A stretch of DNA of 64,000 nucleotides from Leifsonia soli (GCF_013408745.1 NZ_JACCBJ010000001.1:1612001-1676000), one strand, 5' to 3'. Counted from the first letter of the stretch, positions 33,118 to 43,142 are shown. Notes: generated from the letters alone by a model not told the origin. Numbers and translations are program-made.

Positions 33118-34197
33118 GTGTCCGCGAGCGTCGACGCGCCCGCCGCCGGGATCCCGGGCGGGCAGGCGGGCGGTCGCGTGGGGTCGTCCCCGCGCGCCCG
33201 GCGCCGCCGCCTGCTCGCGGGCTTCGCCGTCGCGGCCGTCCTGCTCGCGGTCGTGGCGGTGCTGAGCCTCATGGTCGGCGCCCGCACCATCGCGCCGGCC
33301 GACGTCGTCCACGCCCTGCTGCACTACGACCGCACCGACCAGGACTCCCTGGTCGTCGTGGACAGCCGGCTCCCCCGCACGCTGCTCGGGCTCGTGGCCG
33401 GAGTCGGTCTCGGCCTCGCGGGAACCGTCATGCAGGGACTGTCGCGCAACCCGCTGGCCGACCCCGGCATCCTGGGCGTGAACTTCGGGGCGTCGCTCGC
33501 CGTCGTCGTCGCGATCGCCGTGCTGGGCGTCACGTCGCCGTCGGGGTACCTGTGGTTCGCGTTCGCCGGGGCGGCGCTCGCCTCCGCGCTCGTCTACGCC
33601 GTGTCGTCGCTGGGGCGCGAGGGCGCGACGCCGGTCAAGCTGGCGCTCGCGGGGGCGGCCGTCTCCGCCGCGCTCGGCTCCCTGATCACGGCGGTGGAGC
33701 TGACCAGCCGGACATCGCTCGACGCCATGCGGTTCTGGCAGGTCGGGTCGCTCGCGGGCCGCGGGTTCGGCGTCCTGTGGCAGGTCCTGCCGACGCTCAC
33801 GGCCGGCGCGATCCTGGCGCTCGGTCTCGGGCGGCTGCTCAACGGCCTCGCGCTCGGCGACGACGTCGCCCGGGGCCTCGGGCAGCGGGTCGGCGTGACC
33901 CGTGCCCTGTGCGGCGTCGCGATCGTGCTGCTCTGCGGCTCCGCCACCGCGGCGGTCGGCCCGATCGCGTTCCTGGGCCTCATCGTCCCGCACATCGCCC
34001 GGCGGGTGGTCGGGGCTGACTACCGCTGGATCCTCGCGTACTCCGCGGTGGCCGCGCCGGCGCTTCTGCTCGCCTGCGACATCCTGGGCCGCGTCGTCGC
34101 CCCGCCCGGAGAGCTGCAGGTGGGCGTCGTCCTGGCGTTCGTGGGGGCTCCGGTGTTCATCGCGCTGGTGCGGCGCCGGCGGCTGGTGAGCCTGTGA
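33118..34197 (+). CDS. FecCD-type siderophore ABC permease (first subunit)
   Basis: 359 residues with nine to ten membrane helices of the FecCD/BtuC family. Diagnostic motifs: DSRLPRTLLGLVAGVGLGLAGTVMQGLSRNPLADPGILGVNFGA and the late coupling segment GPIAFLGLIVPHIARRVVGAD. The 40-residue basic N-terminus is unusually long. The GTG at 33118 is 5 bp after the binding-protein stop. Frames extending further upstream overlap that gene and are rejected. It forms a heterodimer with the next gene product. Confidence 0.93.
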   Translation: MSASVDAPAAGIPGGQAGGRVGSSPRARRRRLLAGFAVAAVLLAVVAVLSLMVGARTIAPADVVHALLHYDRTDQDSLVVVDSRLPRTLLGLVAGVGLGLAGTVMQGLSRNPLADPGILGVNFGASLAVVVAIAVLGVTSPSGYLWFAFAGAALASALVYAVSSLGREGATPVKLALAGAAVSAALGSLITAVELTSRTSLDAMRFWQVGSLAGRGFGVLWQVLPTLTAGAILALGLGRLLNGLALGDDVARGLGQRVGVTRALCGVAIVLLCGSATAAVGPIAFLGLIVPHIARRVVGADYRWILAYSAVAAPALLLACDILGRVVAPPGELQVGVVLAFVGAPVFIALVRRRRLVSL

Positions 34198-35240
34198 GCG
34201 GGACGGTCGAGGCGGCCCGTGCCGACGTCCGCGCCGACCGTCGGCGCGGACGCTCGCGCGCACTCCGGGTGTCGCTGGTGCTCGCGCTGCTCGTCGTGCT
34301 CGTCGCCGCCGTCTCGCTCACCCTGGGGGCCGCAGCGGTCGCCCCGGCGGACGTGCTGGCCGCGCTGATCGGCCGGGCCGACCGGCTGACGTCGTTCGTG
34401 ATCCTCGAGCTGCGCCTGCCGCGGCTGGTCGCGGGCGCCCTGGTCGGAGCGTGCCTCGGGATGTCCGGCGCGCTCATCCAGTCGGTCGCCCGCAACCCGC
34501 TGGCGAGCCCGGACATCATCGGCATCACCGCTGCGGCGAGCGCCGCCGGCTCCGTCGCGCTGATCTGGTTCGGGCTGACCGGGCCGGCGCTCTCGGCCGT
34601 CGTGCTCGCAGGCACCCTCGTCGCCGCCGCCCTGATCTACCTGCTGGCGTGGCGGCGCGGCGTCAGCGGCTATCGCTTCGTGCTGATCGGGATCGGGATC
34701 GCAGCCTTCAGCGCCGGGATCGTCTCGTACGTGCTCACCCGGGCCGACATCTCCGATGTGCAGCAGGCGCTGGTCTGGATCACCGGCAGCCTCAACTCGG
34801 TCGACCCGGCGGCGCTGCTGGTGCTCGGCATCGGGACGGCCGTGCTCATCCCGTGCGCCCTGCTGATCGGCCGCCCGCTCGGCGCGCTGTCGCTCGGCGA
34901 CGACCTCGCCGCCGGCCTCGGCGTGCGGCCGGAGCGCACCCGTCTGCTCGTGGTCGCGGTGGCCGTCGCCCTCGCCGCGCTCGCGGTCGCCGTCGCCGGC
35001 CCCGTCTCCTTCGTCGCGTTCCTGGCGGCGCCGATCGCCCGGAGGCTGCTCGGCCGCGGGTCGCTGGCCCTGGTGCCGTCGGCGCTCCTCGGCGCGCTCA
35101 TCCTCGTCGTCGCGGACATCGTCGCCCAGTTCGCCCTGCCCGGGGTCGTGCTGCCGGTCGGCGTCGTCACCGGGATCGTCGGCGCCCCCGCCCTGCTCTG
35201 GCTGCTCGCCAGGACCAACCGCATCGGCCGTGGAGGCTGA
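34194..35240 (+). CDS. FecCD-type siderophore ABC permease (second subunit)
   Basis: 348 residues, same family as its upstream neighbour: [40 protein letters not shown] and [19 protein letters not shown]. Around nine membrane helices. GTG at 34194 overlaps the preceding stop by GTGA, so the two permeases are translated in a coupled way. Ferric siderophore passes through the channel formed with the first subunit. Confidence 0.93.
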   Translation: MSGTVEAARADVRADRRRGRSRALRVSLVLALLVVLVAAVSLTLGAAAVAPADVLAALIGRADRLTSFVILELRLPRLVAGALVGACLGMSGALIQSVARNPLASPDIIGITAAASAAGSVALIWFGLTGPALSAVVLAGTLVAAALIYLLAWRRGVSGYRFVLIGIGIAAFSAGIVSYVLTRADISDVQQALVWITGSLNSVDPAALLVLGIGTAVLIPCALLIGRPLGALSLGDDLAAGLGVRPERTRLLVVAVAVALAALAVAVAGPVSFVAFLAAPIARRLLGRGSLALVPSALLGALILVVADIVAQFALPGVVLPVGVVTGIVGAPALLWLLARTNRIGRGG

Positions 35241-35241
35241 C

Positions 35242-36069
35242 ATGACACACGACACCCCATCCGCCGTGCCGGAGCTGGCCGCCCGCGACCTGTCGCTCGC
35301 CTATGAGGGACGGGTGGTGGTCGACGCGCTCGACCTCGACATCCCGTCCGGCCGGGTGACCGCCATCGTCGGACCGAACGCCTGCGGCAAGTCGACCCTG
35401 CTGCGCGGGCTGTCGCGGCTGCTGCCGCCCGCCTCCGGCAGCGTCCTGCTCGACGGCTCCGACATCCACTCGCTGCCGACGAAGCAGGTGGCGCAGCGCC
35501 TGGGGCTGCTCCCGCAGTCGCCCACCGCACCCGACGGCATCACCGTCGCGGACCTCGTCTCGCGCGGCCGCTACCCGCACCAGGGCTGGTTCCGGCGCTG
35601 GACGGCCGCCGACGACGAGGCCGTCGCCGAGGCGATGACCGCGACCGGCGTCACCGACCTCGCCGACCGGCCCGTCGACGAGCTGTCCGGGGGTCAGCGG
35701 CAGCGCGTGTGGATCGCGATGGCGCTCGCCCAGCGCACCGACATCCTGCTGCTGGACGAGCCGACGACCTTCCTCGACCTCAGCCACCAGCTGGATGTGC
35801 TCGACCTCATGCTCGACCTCAACGCCGCCCGCGGGACGACCGTCGTCATGGTGCTGCACGACCTCAACCTGGCCGCGCGCTACGCCGGGCACCTGGTCGC
35901 CATGCGCTCGGGGTCGGTCGTGGCGGCCGGCGATCCGGCCGCGGTGGTCACCGCCGAGCTCGTTCGCGACGTGTTCGGGGTCGAGTCCGTCATCGCCGAC
36001 GATCCCGTGACAGGGACCCCTCTCGTCGTCCCCCTCGGCCGCCACCACCGCCCGGGCGTCGAACGGTGA
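35242..36069 (+). CDS. Siderophore ABC transporter ATP-binding protein
   Basis: 275 residues of the FecE/BtuD family. Walker A is [14 protein letters not shown], the Q-loop is [26 protein letters not shown] (the RGRYPH motif is typical of siderophore ATPases), the signature is [17 protein letters not shown], Walker B is [12 protein letters not shown] and the switch is [12 protein letters not shown]. The start is ATG 35242 with GGAGG five bases upstream, preferred over the GTG at 35230 that contains that ribosome site. Last gene of the iron operon; it converges on mazG. Confidence 0.95.
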   Translation: MTHDTPSAVPELAARDLSLAYEGRVVVDALDLDIPSGRVTAIVGPNACGKSTLLRGLSRLLPPASGSVLLDGSDIHSLPTKQVAQRLGLLPQSPTAPDGITVADLVSRGRYPHQGWFRRWTAADDEAVAEAMTATGVTDLADRPVDELSGGQRQRVWIAMALAQRTDILLLDEPTTFLDLSHQLDVLDLMLDLNAARGTTVVMVLHDLNLAARYAGHLVAMRSGSVVAAGDPAAVVTAELVRDVFGVESVIADDPVTGTPLVVPLGRHHRPGVER

Positions 36070-36078
36070 GCGGATGCC

Positions 36079-36825
36079 CTAATCCGGGTCGAATTCGGAC
36101 GTGATGTCACCACTCGGCGGGAGGGACTCCTGGTCGCGGATCTCGTCCTGCAGGTCGCGCAGCGTCGAGCGCAGCGCGCGCTCCGCATCCAGCCCCTGCG
36201 CTTTGGCCGACGCGACGATCGCGAGAAGCAGCGGGCCGAGCTCGTCCTCGCTTCCCACCTGGACGCCGCCCGACTCCTGCAGATCGAGCAGCCCGACCTT
36301 CTGAGCGCGGCCGAGCAGCTTGTCGGCCAGCGCGAGCGACGGCATGCCCTGAGGGATGCCGTCGAGCACGCTCGTGCGGCCCGGCTTCTCCTGCTTCTTC
36401 AGCTCGTCCCAGAACCCGACCACGTCGTCCGCGGTCTCCGCGCGCCGGGCGTCCGCGGCGGTGCGGTCGCCGAAGACATGCGGGTGGCGGCCGACCATCT
36501 TCGCGGTCATGTGGGCGGCGACATCCTGGATGTCGAAGTCCTCCCCGGGCGTGTGCGCGGCGATGTCGGCGTGGAAGAGCACCTGGTAGAGCACGTCGCC
36601 CAGCTCCTCGAGGAGCTCGTCGCGGTCACCGGTCTCGATGGCGTCGATGAGCTCGTAGGTCTCCTCGATCAGGTACTGCACCAGCGATTCGTGGGTCTGG
36701 TCGGCATCCCACGGGCACCCGCCCGGAGCGCGCAAGCGGGCCATCACGGCGACCAGCTCGTCGAGCTTCGTCGCGGCCTCCGGAACCACGACCGGTCCGG
36801 CGTCCCGACCCACTGCCTCGCCCAT
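36079..36825 (-). CDS. mazG: MazG-family nucleoside triphosphate pyrophosphohydrolase
   Basis: 248 residues. The N-terminal all-alpha MazG domain holds GGCPWDADQTHESLVQYLIEETYELIDAIE and the metal motif EELGDVLYQVLFHADIA (EExxE and ExxD type). The second, weaker repeat begins near 160 (LALADKLLGRAQKVGL). The enzyme hydrolyses non-canonical or excess NTPs to NMP plus pyrophosphate. GAGGAGG precedes the ATG. It belongs to the mfd-mazG-eno neighbourhood of actinobacteria, here interrupted on one side by nhaA and on the other by the iron operon. Confidence 0.94.
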   Translation of the reverse strand: MGEAVGRDAGPVVVPEAATKLDELVAVMARLRAPGGCPWDADQTHESLVQYLIEETYELIDAIETGDRDELLEELGDVLYQVLFHADIAAHTPGEDFDIQDVAAHMTAKMVGRHPHVFGDRTAADARRAETADDVVGFWDELKKQEKPGRTSVLDGIPQGMPSLALADKLLGRAQKVGLLDLQESGGVQVGSEDELGPLLLAIVASAKAQGLDAERALRSTLRDLQDEIRDQESLPPSGDITSEFDPD

Positions 36826-36923
36826 GCGGACCTCCTCGCTCTACGATTCATCCATCCTGCCACCGGGTAGAGTCGAGAGCGGTGTGCCGGGAAGTCTGGT
36901 CGGCGTCGTTTCCGTGACCCCGC

Positions 36924-38093
36924 ATGATTGGTGACCGCATGAGCATCATCCGATCCGAGCGCACCGCCGCCGGACTCCTCCTCGGCGCCGCCGCGCTCGG
37001 CCTCCTCCTCGCCAACACGCCCGTGGGCCCTGCGCTGCTCGACGTGCAGCACGCCCACCTCGGCTCCGGCCCGCTCGACCTCAGCGTCGGCCATTGGATC
37101 AGCGACGGCCTCCTCGCGGTCTTCTTCTTCATCGTCGCGGTCGAGCTCAAGCACGAGCTCGTCGTCGGCGAGCTGAACAGCGTGCAGAAGGCCATCCACC
37201 CGGCGATCGCCGCGGTCGCCGGCGTCATCGTGCCGGCCGGGATCTACCTGGCGTTGACCGCGGGCACCGGCCTGTCGCAGGGCTGGCCCATCCCGACGGC
37301 GACGGACATCGCCTTCGCCCTGGGGGTGCTCGCCGTCTTCGGCCGCGGTCTGCCCAACCGGCTGCGCGTCTTCCTGCTCGCCCTCGCCGTGCTCGACGAC
37401 CTCATCGCGATCGTCATCATCGCCGTGTTCTTCACCACCGACCCGAACCTGGTGGAGCTCCTGCTCGCCGCCGTCGCGGTCGCCGTGTTCGGCGTGCTGA
37501 GCCGGATGCTGCACGGGCGGATGCGGTGGCCGCTGGGCGTCCTCATGGTGCTGCTTGCGCTGCTCACCTGGTGGCTGGTCTACGACTCCGGCGTGCACGC
37601 GACCATCGCGGGCGTCGCCCTCGGCCTGGTGATGTCGCGCCGGCCCGCCGGGCGGGTCACCCACGTGCTGGAGCCGTGGTCGAACGGCCTCATCCTGCCG
37701 CTGTTCGCGTTCTCGGCGGCGCTCGTCCCCATCCCCGCCGTGGCTCCGTCGGAGCTCTCGCCCGCGTTCTGGGGCATCCTGGTCGCGCTGCCGGTGGGCA
37801 AGCTGATCGGCATCACCCTCGGCGGATGGCTGGGCTCGTTCACGAAGCGCGGCGACGAACGCGGCCGCATCTCCCTCTTCGGGCTCATCACCGTCGCCGC
37901 GCTCGGCGGGATCGGGTTCACCGTGTCCCTGCTGATGAACGAACTGGCGTTCGCCGGGTCGGAGGAGGTGCGGGCGGAGGGCACGCTGGCCGTGCTGCTC
38001 GGGTCGGCGGTCGCGATCGTCGTCTCCGGGTTCCTCGTCAGCGCGCTGGCCCGCCGCAACCGCCGCGAGCACCCGCACCCGGCACACCCCTGA
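36924..38093 (+). CDS. nhaA: NhaA-type Na+/H+ antiporter
   Basis: 389 residues, about 12 membrane helices. The helix V aspartate pair is in LALAVLDDLIAIVIIAVFF, the sites that bind Na+ and protons. Other NhaA landmarks are FFFIVAVELKHELVVGEL, GWPIPTATDIAFALGVLAVFG and FAFSAALVPI. It exports sodium in exchange for protons and supports pH and salt homeostasis. Two starts are possible (ATG 36924 and ATG 36939); neither has a clear ribosome site, so the message may be leaderless or weakly initiated. It converges on mfd. Confidence 0.95.
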   Translation: MIGDRMSIIRSERTAAGLLLGAAALGLLLANTPVGPALLDVQHAHLGSGPLDLSVGHWISDGLLAVFFFIVAVELKHELVVGELNSVQKAIHPAIAAVAGVIVPAGIYLALTAGTGLSQGWPIPTATDIAFALGVLAVFGRGLPNRLRVFLLALAVLDDLIAIVIIAVFFTTDPNLVELLLAAVAVAVFGVLSRMLHGRMRWPLGVLMVLLALLTWWLVYDSGVHATIAGVALGLVMSRRPAGRVTHVLEPWSNGLILPLFAFSAALVPIPAVAPSELSPAFWGILVALPVGKLIGITLGGWLGSFTKRGDERGRISLFGLITVAALGGIGFTVSLLMNELAFAGSEEVRAEGTLAVLLGSAVAIVVSGFLVSALARRNRREHPHPAHP

Positions 38094-38098
38094 CCCTG

Positions 38099-38165
38099 CG
38101 CATCCGTGGGTCGCAACACGCCGTTTCGGCTGCCGCATAACGGCGTGTTGCGACCCACGGATGCG
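38099..38165. terminator. Perfect 27-bp stem between nhaA and mfd
   Basis: Left arm 38099-38125 and right arm 38139-38165 are exactly complementary over 27 bp with a 13-base loop. The core GGGTCGCAACACGCCGT recurs at 45060-45110. It lies between two convergent stops (38093 and 38170) and likely ends both transcripts. Confidence 0.85.
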
Positions 38166-38169
38166 GCGG

Positions 38170-41100
38170 TCAGCTGGCGCGCTCGGCCGCGGCCGGCTCC
38201 TTCTCGGGGAACAGCGCGCCGAGCAGGTCCGCCACCCAGGTGATGAGCGACGTGTCGTCCAGCGCCTCGCCGTTCACCCGCGGAAGCGGGACGGTCGCGA
38301 CCTTCGGCGCGGCGTGGTACTTCGACCCCGGGTACATGCGCTGCAGGCGCACCTGCAGCGAGTCGGGCAGGACGGCCGGCGCCAGGCGCAGGTTGGATCC
38401 CATCGCCACGACCTCGCCGAGGCCCGCCTTCTGCGCTGCGCGACGCAGACGGGACACCGCGACCAGGTTGGTCACGGCCTCCGGCGGCGTGCCGTAGCGG
38501 TCGGTCAGCTCCTCCAGCACGAGATCGATCTGGCCGTCCTTCGCGGCGGGCGAGCTGGCCGTCGAGAGCTTCTGGTACGCCTCCAGCCGCAGCCGTTCGC
38601 TGTCCACGTACTCCTCGGGGATGTGCGCGTCGACCGGGAGCTCCAGCCGCAGCTCGGTCTGCCCCTCGGCGACCTCCCCGCGGAAGGTGGAGACCGCCTC
38701 GCCGATCATCCGCAGGTAGAGGTCGAAGCCGACGCCCGCGATGTGACCGGACTGCTCGCCGCCGAGCAGGTTGCCCGCTCCACGGATCTCGAGGTCCTTG
38801 AGGGCGACCTGCATGCCGCTGCCCAGGTCGTTGTTGGCGGCGATGGTCGACAGCCGGTCGTGGGCCGTCTCGCTCAGCGGCTTGTTCTCGTCCCACAGGA
38901 AGTACGCGTACGCGCGCTCGCGGCCGCGGCCGACACGACCGCGCAGCTGGTGGAGCTGGCTCAGGCCGTACTTGTCGGCCCGGTCGATGATGATCGTGTT
39001 CGCGTTGGCGATGTCGAGACCCGTCTCGATGATCGTCGTGGAGACGAGCACGTCGAAGCGCCGCTCCCAGAAGTCGACGACGACCTGCTCCAGGGCGTGC
39101 TCGTTCATCTTTCCGTGGGCCACGCCGATCCGGGCCTCCGGCACGAGTTCGGCCAGCTTCGCCGCCATGCTCGTGATCGAGCCGACCCGGTTGTGCACGA
39201 AGAACACCTGGCCTTCGCGCAGCAGCTCGCGGCGGATCGCCGCCGCCACCTGCTTGTCCGAGTACGGCCCGACGAAGGTCAGGATGGGGTGCCTGTCCTC
39301 CGGCGGTGTCGCCAGGGTCGACATCTCGCGGATGCCGGTGACCGCCATCTCCAGCGTGCGCGGGATCGGCGTCGCGCTCATCGCGAGGATGTCGACGTTG
39401 GTCTTCAGCTTCTTCAGCGCGTCCTTGTGCTCGACGCCGAAGCGCTGCTCCTCGTCGATGATGACGAGCCCGAGGTCTTTGAAGCTCACGCCGTCGGCCA
39501 GGATGCGGTGGGTGCCGATCACGACATCCACCGTGCCGTCGGCCATGCCGCGCAGGGTCTCACGCGCCTCTTTGTCGGTCTGGAACCGGCTGAGCTGGCG
39601 CAGGTGGATGGGGAACCCGGCGAAGCGCTCTTGGAACGTCTCAGCGTGCTGCTTCACGAGCAGCGTCGTCGGAACGAGCATCGCGACCTGCTTGCCGTCC
39701 TGCACCGCCTTGAACGCGGCGCGCACGGCGATCTCGGTCTTGCCGAAGCCGACATCGCCCGAGATCAGGCGGTCCATCGGGATGGGCCGCTCCATGTCGG
39801 CCTTCACCTCGTCGATGGTCTGCAGCTGGTCGGGCGTCTCGGCGAACGGGAAGGCCTCCTCCAGCTCGCGCTGCCACGGGGTGTCCGGAGCGAACGCGTG
39901 GCCCTTGCTGGCCATGCGGGCCGAGTAGAGCTTGACCAGCTCCACGGCGATGTCGCGCACCGCGCGGCGCGCGCGGCCCTTCGCGGCCGCCCAGTCGCTG
40001 CCGCCCATCTTGGAGAGCTGCGGAGCCTCCCCGCCGACATAGCGCGTGAGGAGGTCGAGCTGGTCGGTGGGGACGTACAGCTTGTCGCCTGGATAGCCGC
40101 GCTTCGACGGCGCGTACTCGAGCACGAGGTACTCGCGCTTCGACTTCACGGCGTTGCGCCCGCCGCTGGAGACCTCGCGCTGCGTGAGCTCCACGAACCG
40201 GCCGATACCGTGCGTCTCGTGCACGACGTAGTCGCCGGGCTTCAGCGCCAGCGGGTCGACGACGTTCTTCCGCCGCGCGGCCAGCTTCTTGACCTGGCGG
40301 GAGTCGTAGCCGGCCGCACGGCCGTAGAACTCCGCCTCGCTGATCAGCGCGAGCTTCGTCTCCGGCATCTCGAAGCCGTGCTCGGCCGTGGCCTTGACGA
40401 GGTAGGCGATGCCGGGCTCCGGGTCGGCCGGGAACTCGTCGACGGGACGCGCGGGCAGCTCGGACTCGGCCAGCACGTCGGCCGCGCGCTCGACCAGGCC
40501 GTTGCCCGCGGCGACGATGGCGACGCTCCAGCCGTCGCGCAGCCGGGCGGCCACGTGCTCGACGGCGCCGGAGACGTTGCCCTGGAAGCTGGGGACGGCC
40601 TCGGCGTGGATGCGCACCTGCAGGTGCTCCTCCAGCTCGCGCTCCTCGGGGAGGACCTCGTCGGCCTGGAAGCCGCTCATCGTCCACCACGCGTGGTCGG
40701 GGCTCGGGGAGCCGGGACGACTGAACTTCACCGAGTCCTTCAGCTGCTGCAGCGTGAGGAAGTCGCCGGCGGCGAGGTCGATCGGGGCGGCCGCGCCGAC
40801 GGTCGCCGCGCTCCAGGCGGCGGAGAGGAACTCGCGATTGGTCTCGGCCAGGCTCACCGCGCGCGAGGCGACGCGCTCGGGCGACAGCACCGCGACGGCG
40901 GCGCCGTCGGGGAGGTAGTGGGTGAGCGGGACGAGGCGGTCGACGAGCGCGGGAGCCAGCGACTCCATCCCCTCGACGGGGATGCCCTCGCCGATCTTGG
41001 CGAGCATGGCCGACAGGCTCGGGAACTCGTGCTCCATCTCGCGCGCCCGCTGGCGCACCGACTCGCTGAGCAGCAGCTCGCGGCTCGGCGGCAGGCTCAC

Positions 41101-41790
41101 CTCGGCGATCGGCTCGGGCATCGAGCGCTGGTCGGCCACCGAGAAGGCGCGGATCGCATCCACCTCGTCGCCGAAGAAGTCGATGCGGTACGGGTGGTCG
41201 GCCGTCGGGGGGAAGACGTCGAGGATGCCGCCGCGGACGGCGAACTCGCCGCGCCGGGTGACCATGTCGACGCGGCCGTACGCCAGGTCGACCAGCTGCG
41301 ACGCCAGACCGCCGAGGTCGAAGCCGCGCGCGCCGGTCCGCAGGGCGACCGTCGCATAGTCGGTGAGGTTGTCGGCGAGCGGCTGCAGCGCCGCGCGCAC
41401 CGATGCGACCAGGATGAACGGGGTGCTCCGGTCGCCCTCCGACCAGTCCGCGAGCCGCCGGAGGGCGCTCAGCCGCTTGCCGACGATCTCGGGGCTGGGG
41501 CTCAGCCGCTCGTGCGGCAGCGTCTCCCACGCGGGGAACTCGACGATCTCGGCATCCGGCAGGATGCACGGCAGCGCGCCGCGGATGGACTCGGACTCGC
41601 GACCGGTCGCGGTGATGAGCAGGATCGCCTGCGACGCCCCCTGCTCGGCACGGCGCCGCAGCAGCCCCGCGAGGAGCGGTGCGCGCAGGCCGTCGGTCAG
41701 CGAGAAGTCGGCGTCGCGCGCCGCATAGCCGAGCGCATCGGCGAACGAGGACTCGCGTGCGAGAGCGGCGACCAGACCCTGGAGTATCAC
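38170..41790 (-). CDS. mfd: Transcription-repair coupling factor Mfd
   Basis: 1206 residues. The UvrB-homology module is N-terminal (about 1-350). The RNA polymerase-interacting CarD-like domain lies near 480-580 (PGDYVVHETHGIGRFVEL). The RecG-like helicase motor shows motif I GDVGFGKTEIAVRAAFKAV, DEEQRFGV (Walker B/DEEQ), SATPIPRTLEMA, and QLHQLRGRVGRGRERAYAYF. A TRCF C-terminal domain completes it. Mfd dislodges stalled polymerase and recruits UvrA. A frame extends upstream to 41907, but GTG 41790 opens the conserved part and TAGAAT lies seven bases before it, suggesting a leaderless message. Confidence 0.96.
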   Translation of the reverse strand: MILQGLVAALARESSFADALGYAARDADFSLTDGLRAPLLAGLLRRRAEQGASQAILLITATGRESESIRGALPCILPDAEIVEFPAWETLPHERLSPSPEIVGKRLSALRRLADWSEGDRSTPFILVASVRAALQPLADNLTDYATVALRTGARGFDLGGLASQLVDLAYGRVDMVTRRGEFAVRGGILDVFPPTADHPYRIDFFGDEVDAIRAFSVADQRSMPEPIAEVSLPPSRELLLSESVRQRAREMEHEFPSLSAMLAKIGEGIPVEGMESLAPALVDRLVPLTHYLPDGAAVAVLSPERVASRAVSLAETNREFLSAAWSAATVGAAAPIDLAAGDFLTLQQLKDSVKFSRPGSPSPDHAWWTMSGFQADEVLPEERELEEHLQVRIHAEAVPSFQGNVSGAVEHVAARLRDGWSVAIVAAGNGLVERAADVLAESELPARPVDEFPADPEPGIAYLVKATAEHGFEMPETKLALISEAEFYGRAAGYDSRQVKKLAARRKNVVDPLALKPGDYVVHETHGIGRFVELTQREVSSGGRNAVKSKREYLVLEYAPSKRGYPGDKLYVPTDQLDLLTRYVGGEAPQLSKMGGSDWAAAKGRARRAVRDIAVELVKLYSARMASKGHAFAPDTPWQRELEEAFPFAETPDQLQTIDEVKADMERPIPMDRLISGDVGFGKTEIAVRAAFKAVQDGKQVAMLVPTTLLVKQHAETFQERFAGFPIHLRQLSRFQTDKEARETLRGMADGTVDVVIGTHRILADGVSFKDLGLVIIDEEQRFGVEHKDALKKLKTNVDILAMSATPIPRTLEMAVTGIREMSTLATPPEDRHPILTFVGPYSDKQVAAAIRRELLREGQVFFVHNRVGSITSMAAKLAELVPEARIGVAHGKMNEHALEQVVVDFWERRFDVLVSTTIIETGLDIANANTIIIDRADKYGLSQLHQLRGRVGRGRERAYAYFLWDENKPLSETAHDRLSTIAANNDLGSGMQVALKDLEIRGAGNLLGGEQSGHIAGVGFDLYLRMIGEAVSTFRGEVAEGQTELRLELPVDAHIPEEYVDSERLRLEAYQKLSTASSPAAKDGQIDLVLEELTDRYGTPPEAVTNLVAVSRLRRAAQKAGLGEVVAMGSNLRLAPAVLPDSLQVRLQRMYPGSKYHAAPKVATVPLPRVNGEALDDTSLITWVADLLGALFPEKEPAAAERAS

Positions 41791-41848
41791 TCGGACGATT
41801 CTACGTGGGACGGCCGACAGATCGAGGGGGTACGGACAGGTCGGAGGC

Positions 41849-42562
41849 TCAGATCCATCCCTCGAGCGCCCGCATGAAGCCCTCGTGGTCGTCGCGGTTG
41901 ATGACATGCCCGGAGCCGGGCACGATCCGGACCTCGTACCCCTCCGAGCTCAGCCGCTCGGCCAGCTCCGGCTTCACCAGCTGCGAGTTGTCCGCCAGCA
42001 TGACGAGCGACGGCACCGACATGACCTCGGGGGCGCGCATGGCGGAGGGGGTCACCACCACCGGGAGGACGGCCCGGTCGAACGCTTTGAAGGTCTCGAC
42101 CTCGATGGCGACGTCGGCCGGATCCCAGCGCGGGTTGCGCTTCGCGATGCGCGCCGCCGACTGCCGCGCCAGAGTGCGCAGGAAGGCCGGAGCGAGCAGC
42201 TGCTGGAACCGGTTCGCGGCCGGGCACGAGAAGGCGGGGTCGACGTAGATCACACGCCGCGGGTCGAGGCGCTCGATCGCGAGGCTGACGGTCAGCCCGC
42301 CGAGCGAGTGGCCCATGACCAGCTCGGGATGCGCGGGCACCGTGTCCACGATGTCCTGGGCCATCAGCTCGGCCGAGTACTCCTCCGTGCGGGGGCTGTG
42401 GCCGTGACCGCGCAGGTCGACGGCGATGACGCGGTAGCCGCGCTCGGCGAGCACCGGCCCGACCCGGCGCCAGTTCCGCGAGTCCGACATGACCCCGTGG
42501 ACCAGGATCGCGAGGCGGTCGCCGGTGCCCCACTCGCGCGTGAACAACTCCATGCCGCTCAC
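41849..42562 (-). CDS. Alpha/beta-hydrolase
   Basis: 237 residues of the alpha/beta-hydrolase fold. Visible are the oxyanion HGVMSDSRNW, the DLRGHGHSP loop, the nucleophile elbow GHSLGG (serine near residue 85) and the catalytic histidine in GSGHVINRDDHEGF. The acid is probably the aspartate in MLADNSQLV. No lid domain larger than about 60 residues is present, so small esters or amides are plausible substrates. The start may be GTG 42562 or ATG 42553, the latter with TACCGT seven bases upstream. It is 58 bp upstream of mfd's start. Confidence 0.88.
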   Translation of the reverse strand: MSGMELFTREWGTGDRLAILVHGVMSDSRNWRRVGPVLAERGYRVIAVDLRGHGHSPRTEEYSAELMAQDIVDTVPAHPELVMGHSLGGLTVSLAIERLDPRRVIYVDPAFSCPAANRFQQLLAPAFLRTLARQSAARIAKRNPRWDPADVAIEVETFKAFDRAVLPVVVTPSAMRAPEVMSVPSLVMLADNSQLVKPELAERLSSEGYEVRIVPGSGHVINRDDHEGFMRALEGWI

Positions 42563-42651
42563 GGTACGCGTGATGGCTGACCCGGGGCCGCGTGTCCGCT
42601 ACGCTCTGGCTGAGCATCCGCCGTGAGGCGGCCCGAATACGAGGGGGACCC

Positions 42652-43122
42652 GTGACCGACCCGAACCAGCCCGCGTACTACAGCGCCTATCCGCCCCCGC
42701 CTTCGGCCTTCGCGCCGGCCGGCTGGGCGGCCCCGCCCGCTCCCCCGCGCTCGCGTGCCCTGGGGGTCACCGCGATGTCGATCGCCATCCCGGTGTTCGT
42801 CCTCTCGGTGATCGCGTCCGTGGTCGTCGGCGTCTCGGCCGGACCGCTCGCGACGCGCACGTCGTCCAGCTTCTCCTTCAACACGAGCGACCTGACGGCG
42901 CAGCAGGCGGAGGCGTTCGCGCCCGTCGCGGTCCTCATGGGCGTGCAGATCCTGCTCGGGACGGCGCTGGGCATCCTCGCGCTCGTGCTCGGCATCGTGG
43001 CGGTGGCGACGAAGCGCGGACGGCCGTTCGGCGTCGTGGCCATCATCGTGGCCGCGGCGGCGCCGATCGTCTCGTTCGCCGTGTACACGGCGACCCTGAT
43101 CGCGACGCTCCCGCCCGCCTGA
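42652..43122 (+). CDS. DUF4190-like small membrane protein
   Basis: 156 residues: a proline/tyrosine/alanine-rich cytoplasmic N-terminus (1-38), two or three membrane helices (about 45-68, 95-120 and 125-150), and a short polar loop between. The layout (proline-rich head, then helices with LGILALVLGIVAVATKRGRPFGVVAIIV) resembles DUF4190-type proteins. Function is unknown. The start is GTG with GGGGGA just upstream. It is followed by a repeat array. Confidence 0.75.
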   Translation: MTDPNQPAYYSAYPPPPSAFAPAGWAAPPAPPRSRALGVTAMSIAIPVFVLSVIASVVVGVSAGPLATRTSSSFSFNTSDLTAQQAEAFAPVAVLMGVQILLGTALGILALVLGIVAVATKRGRPFGVVAIIVAAAAPIVSFAVYTATLIATLPPA

Positions 43123-43142
43123 CGGTCCCTCGCGGCCCCCGT

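Noticed and set aside
40922..41728. Long plus-strand frames antisense to mfd
   Set aside because: They are third-position shadows of mfd with no ribosome sites or domains.
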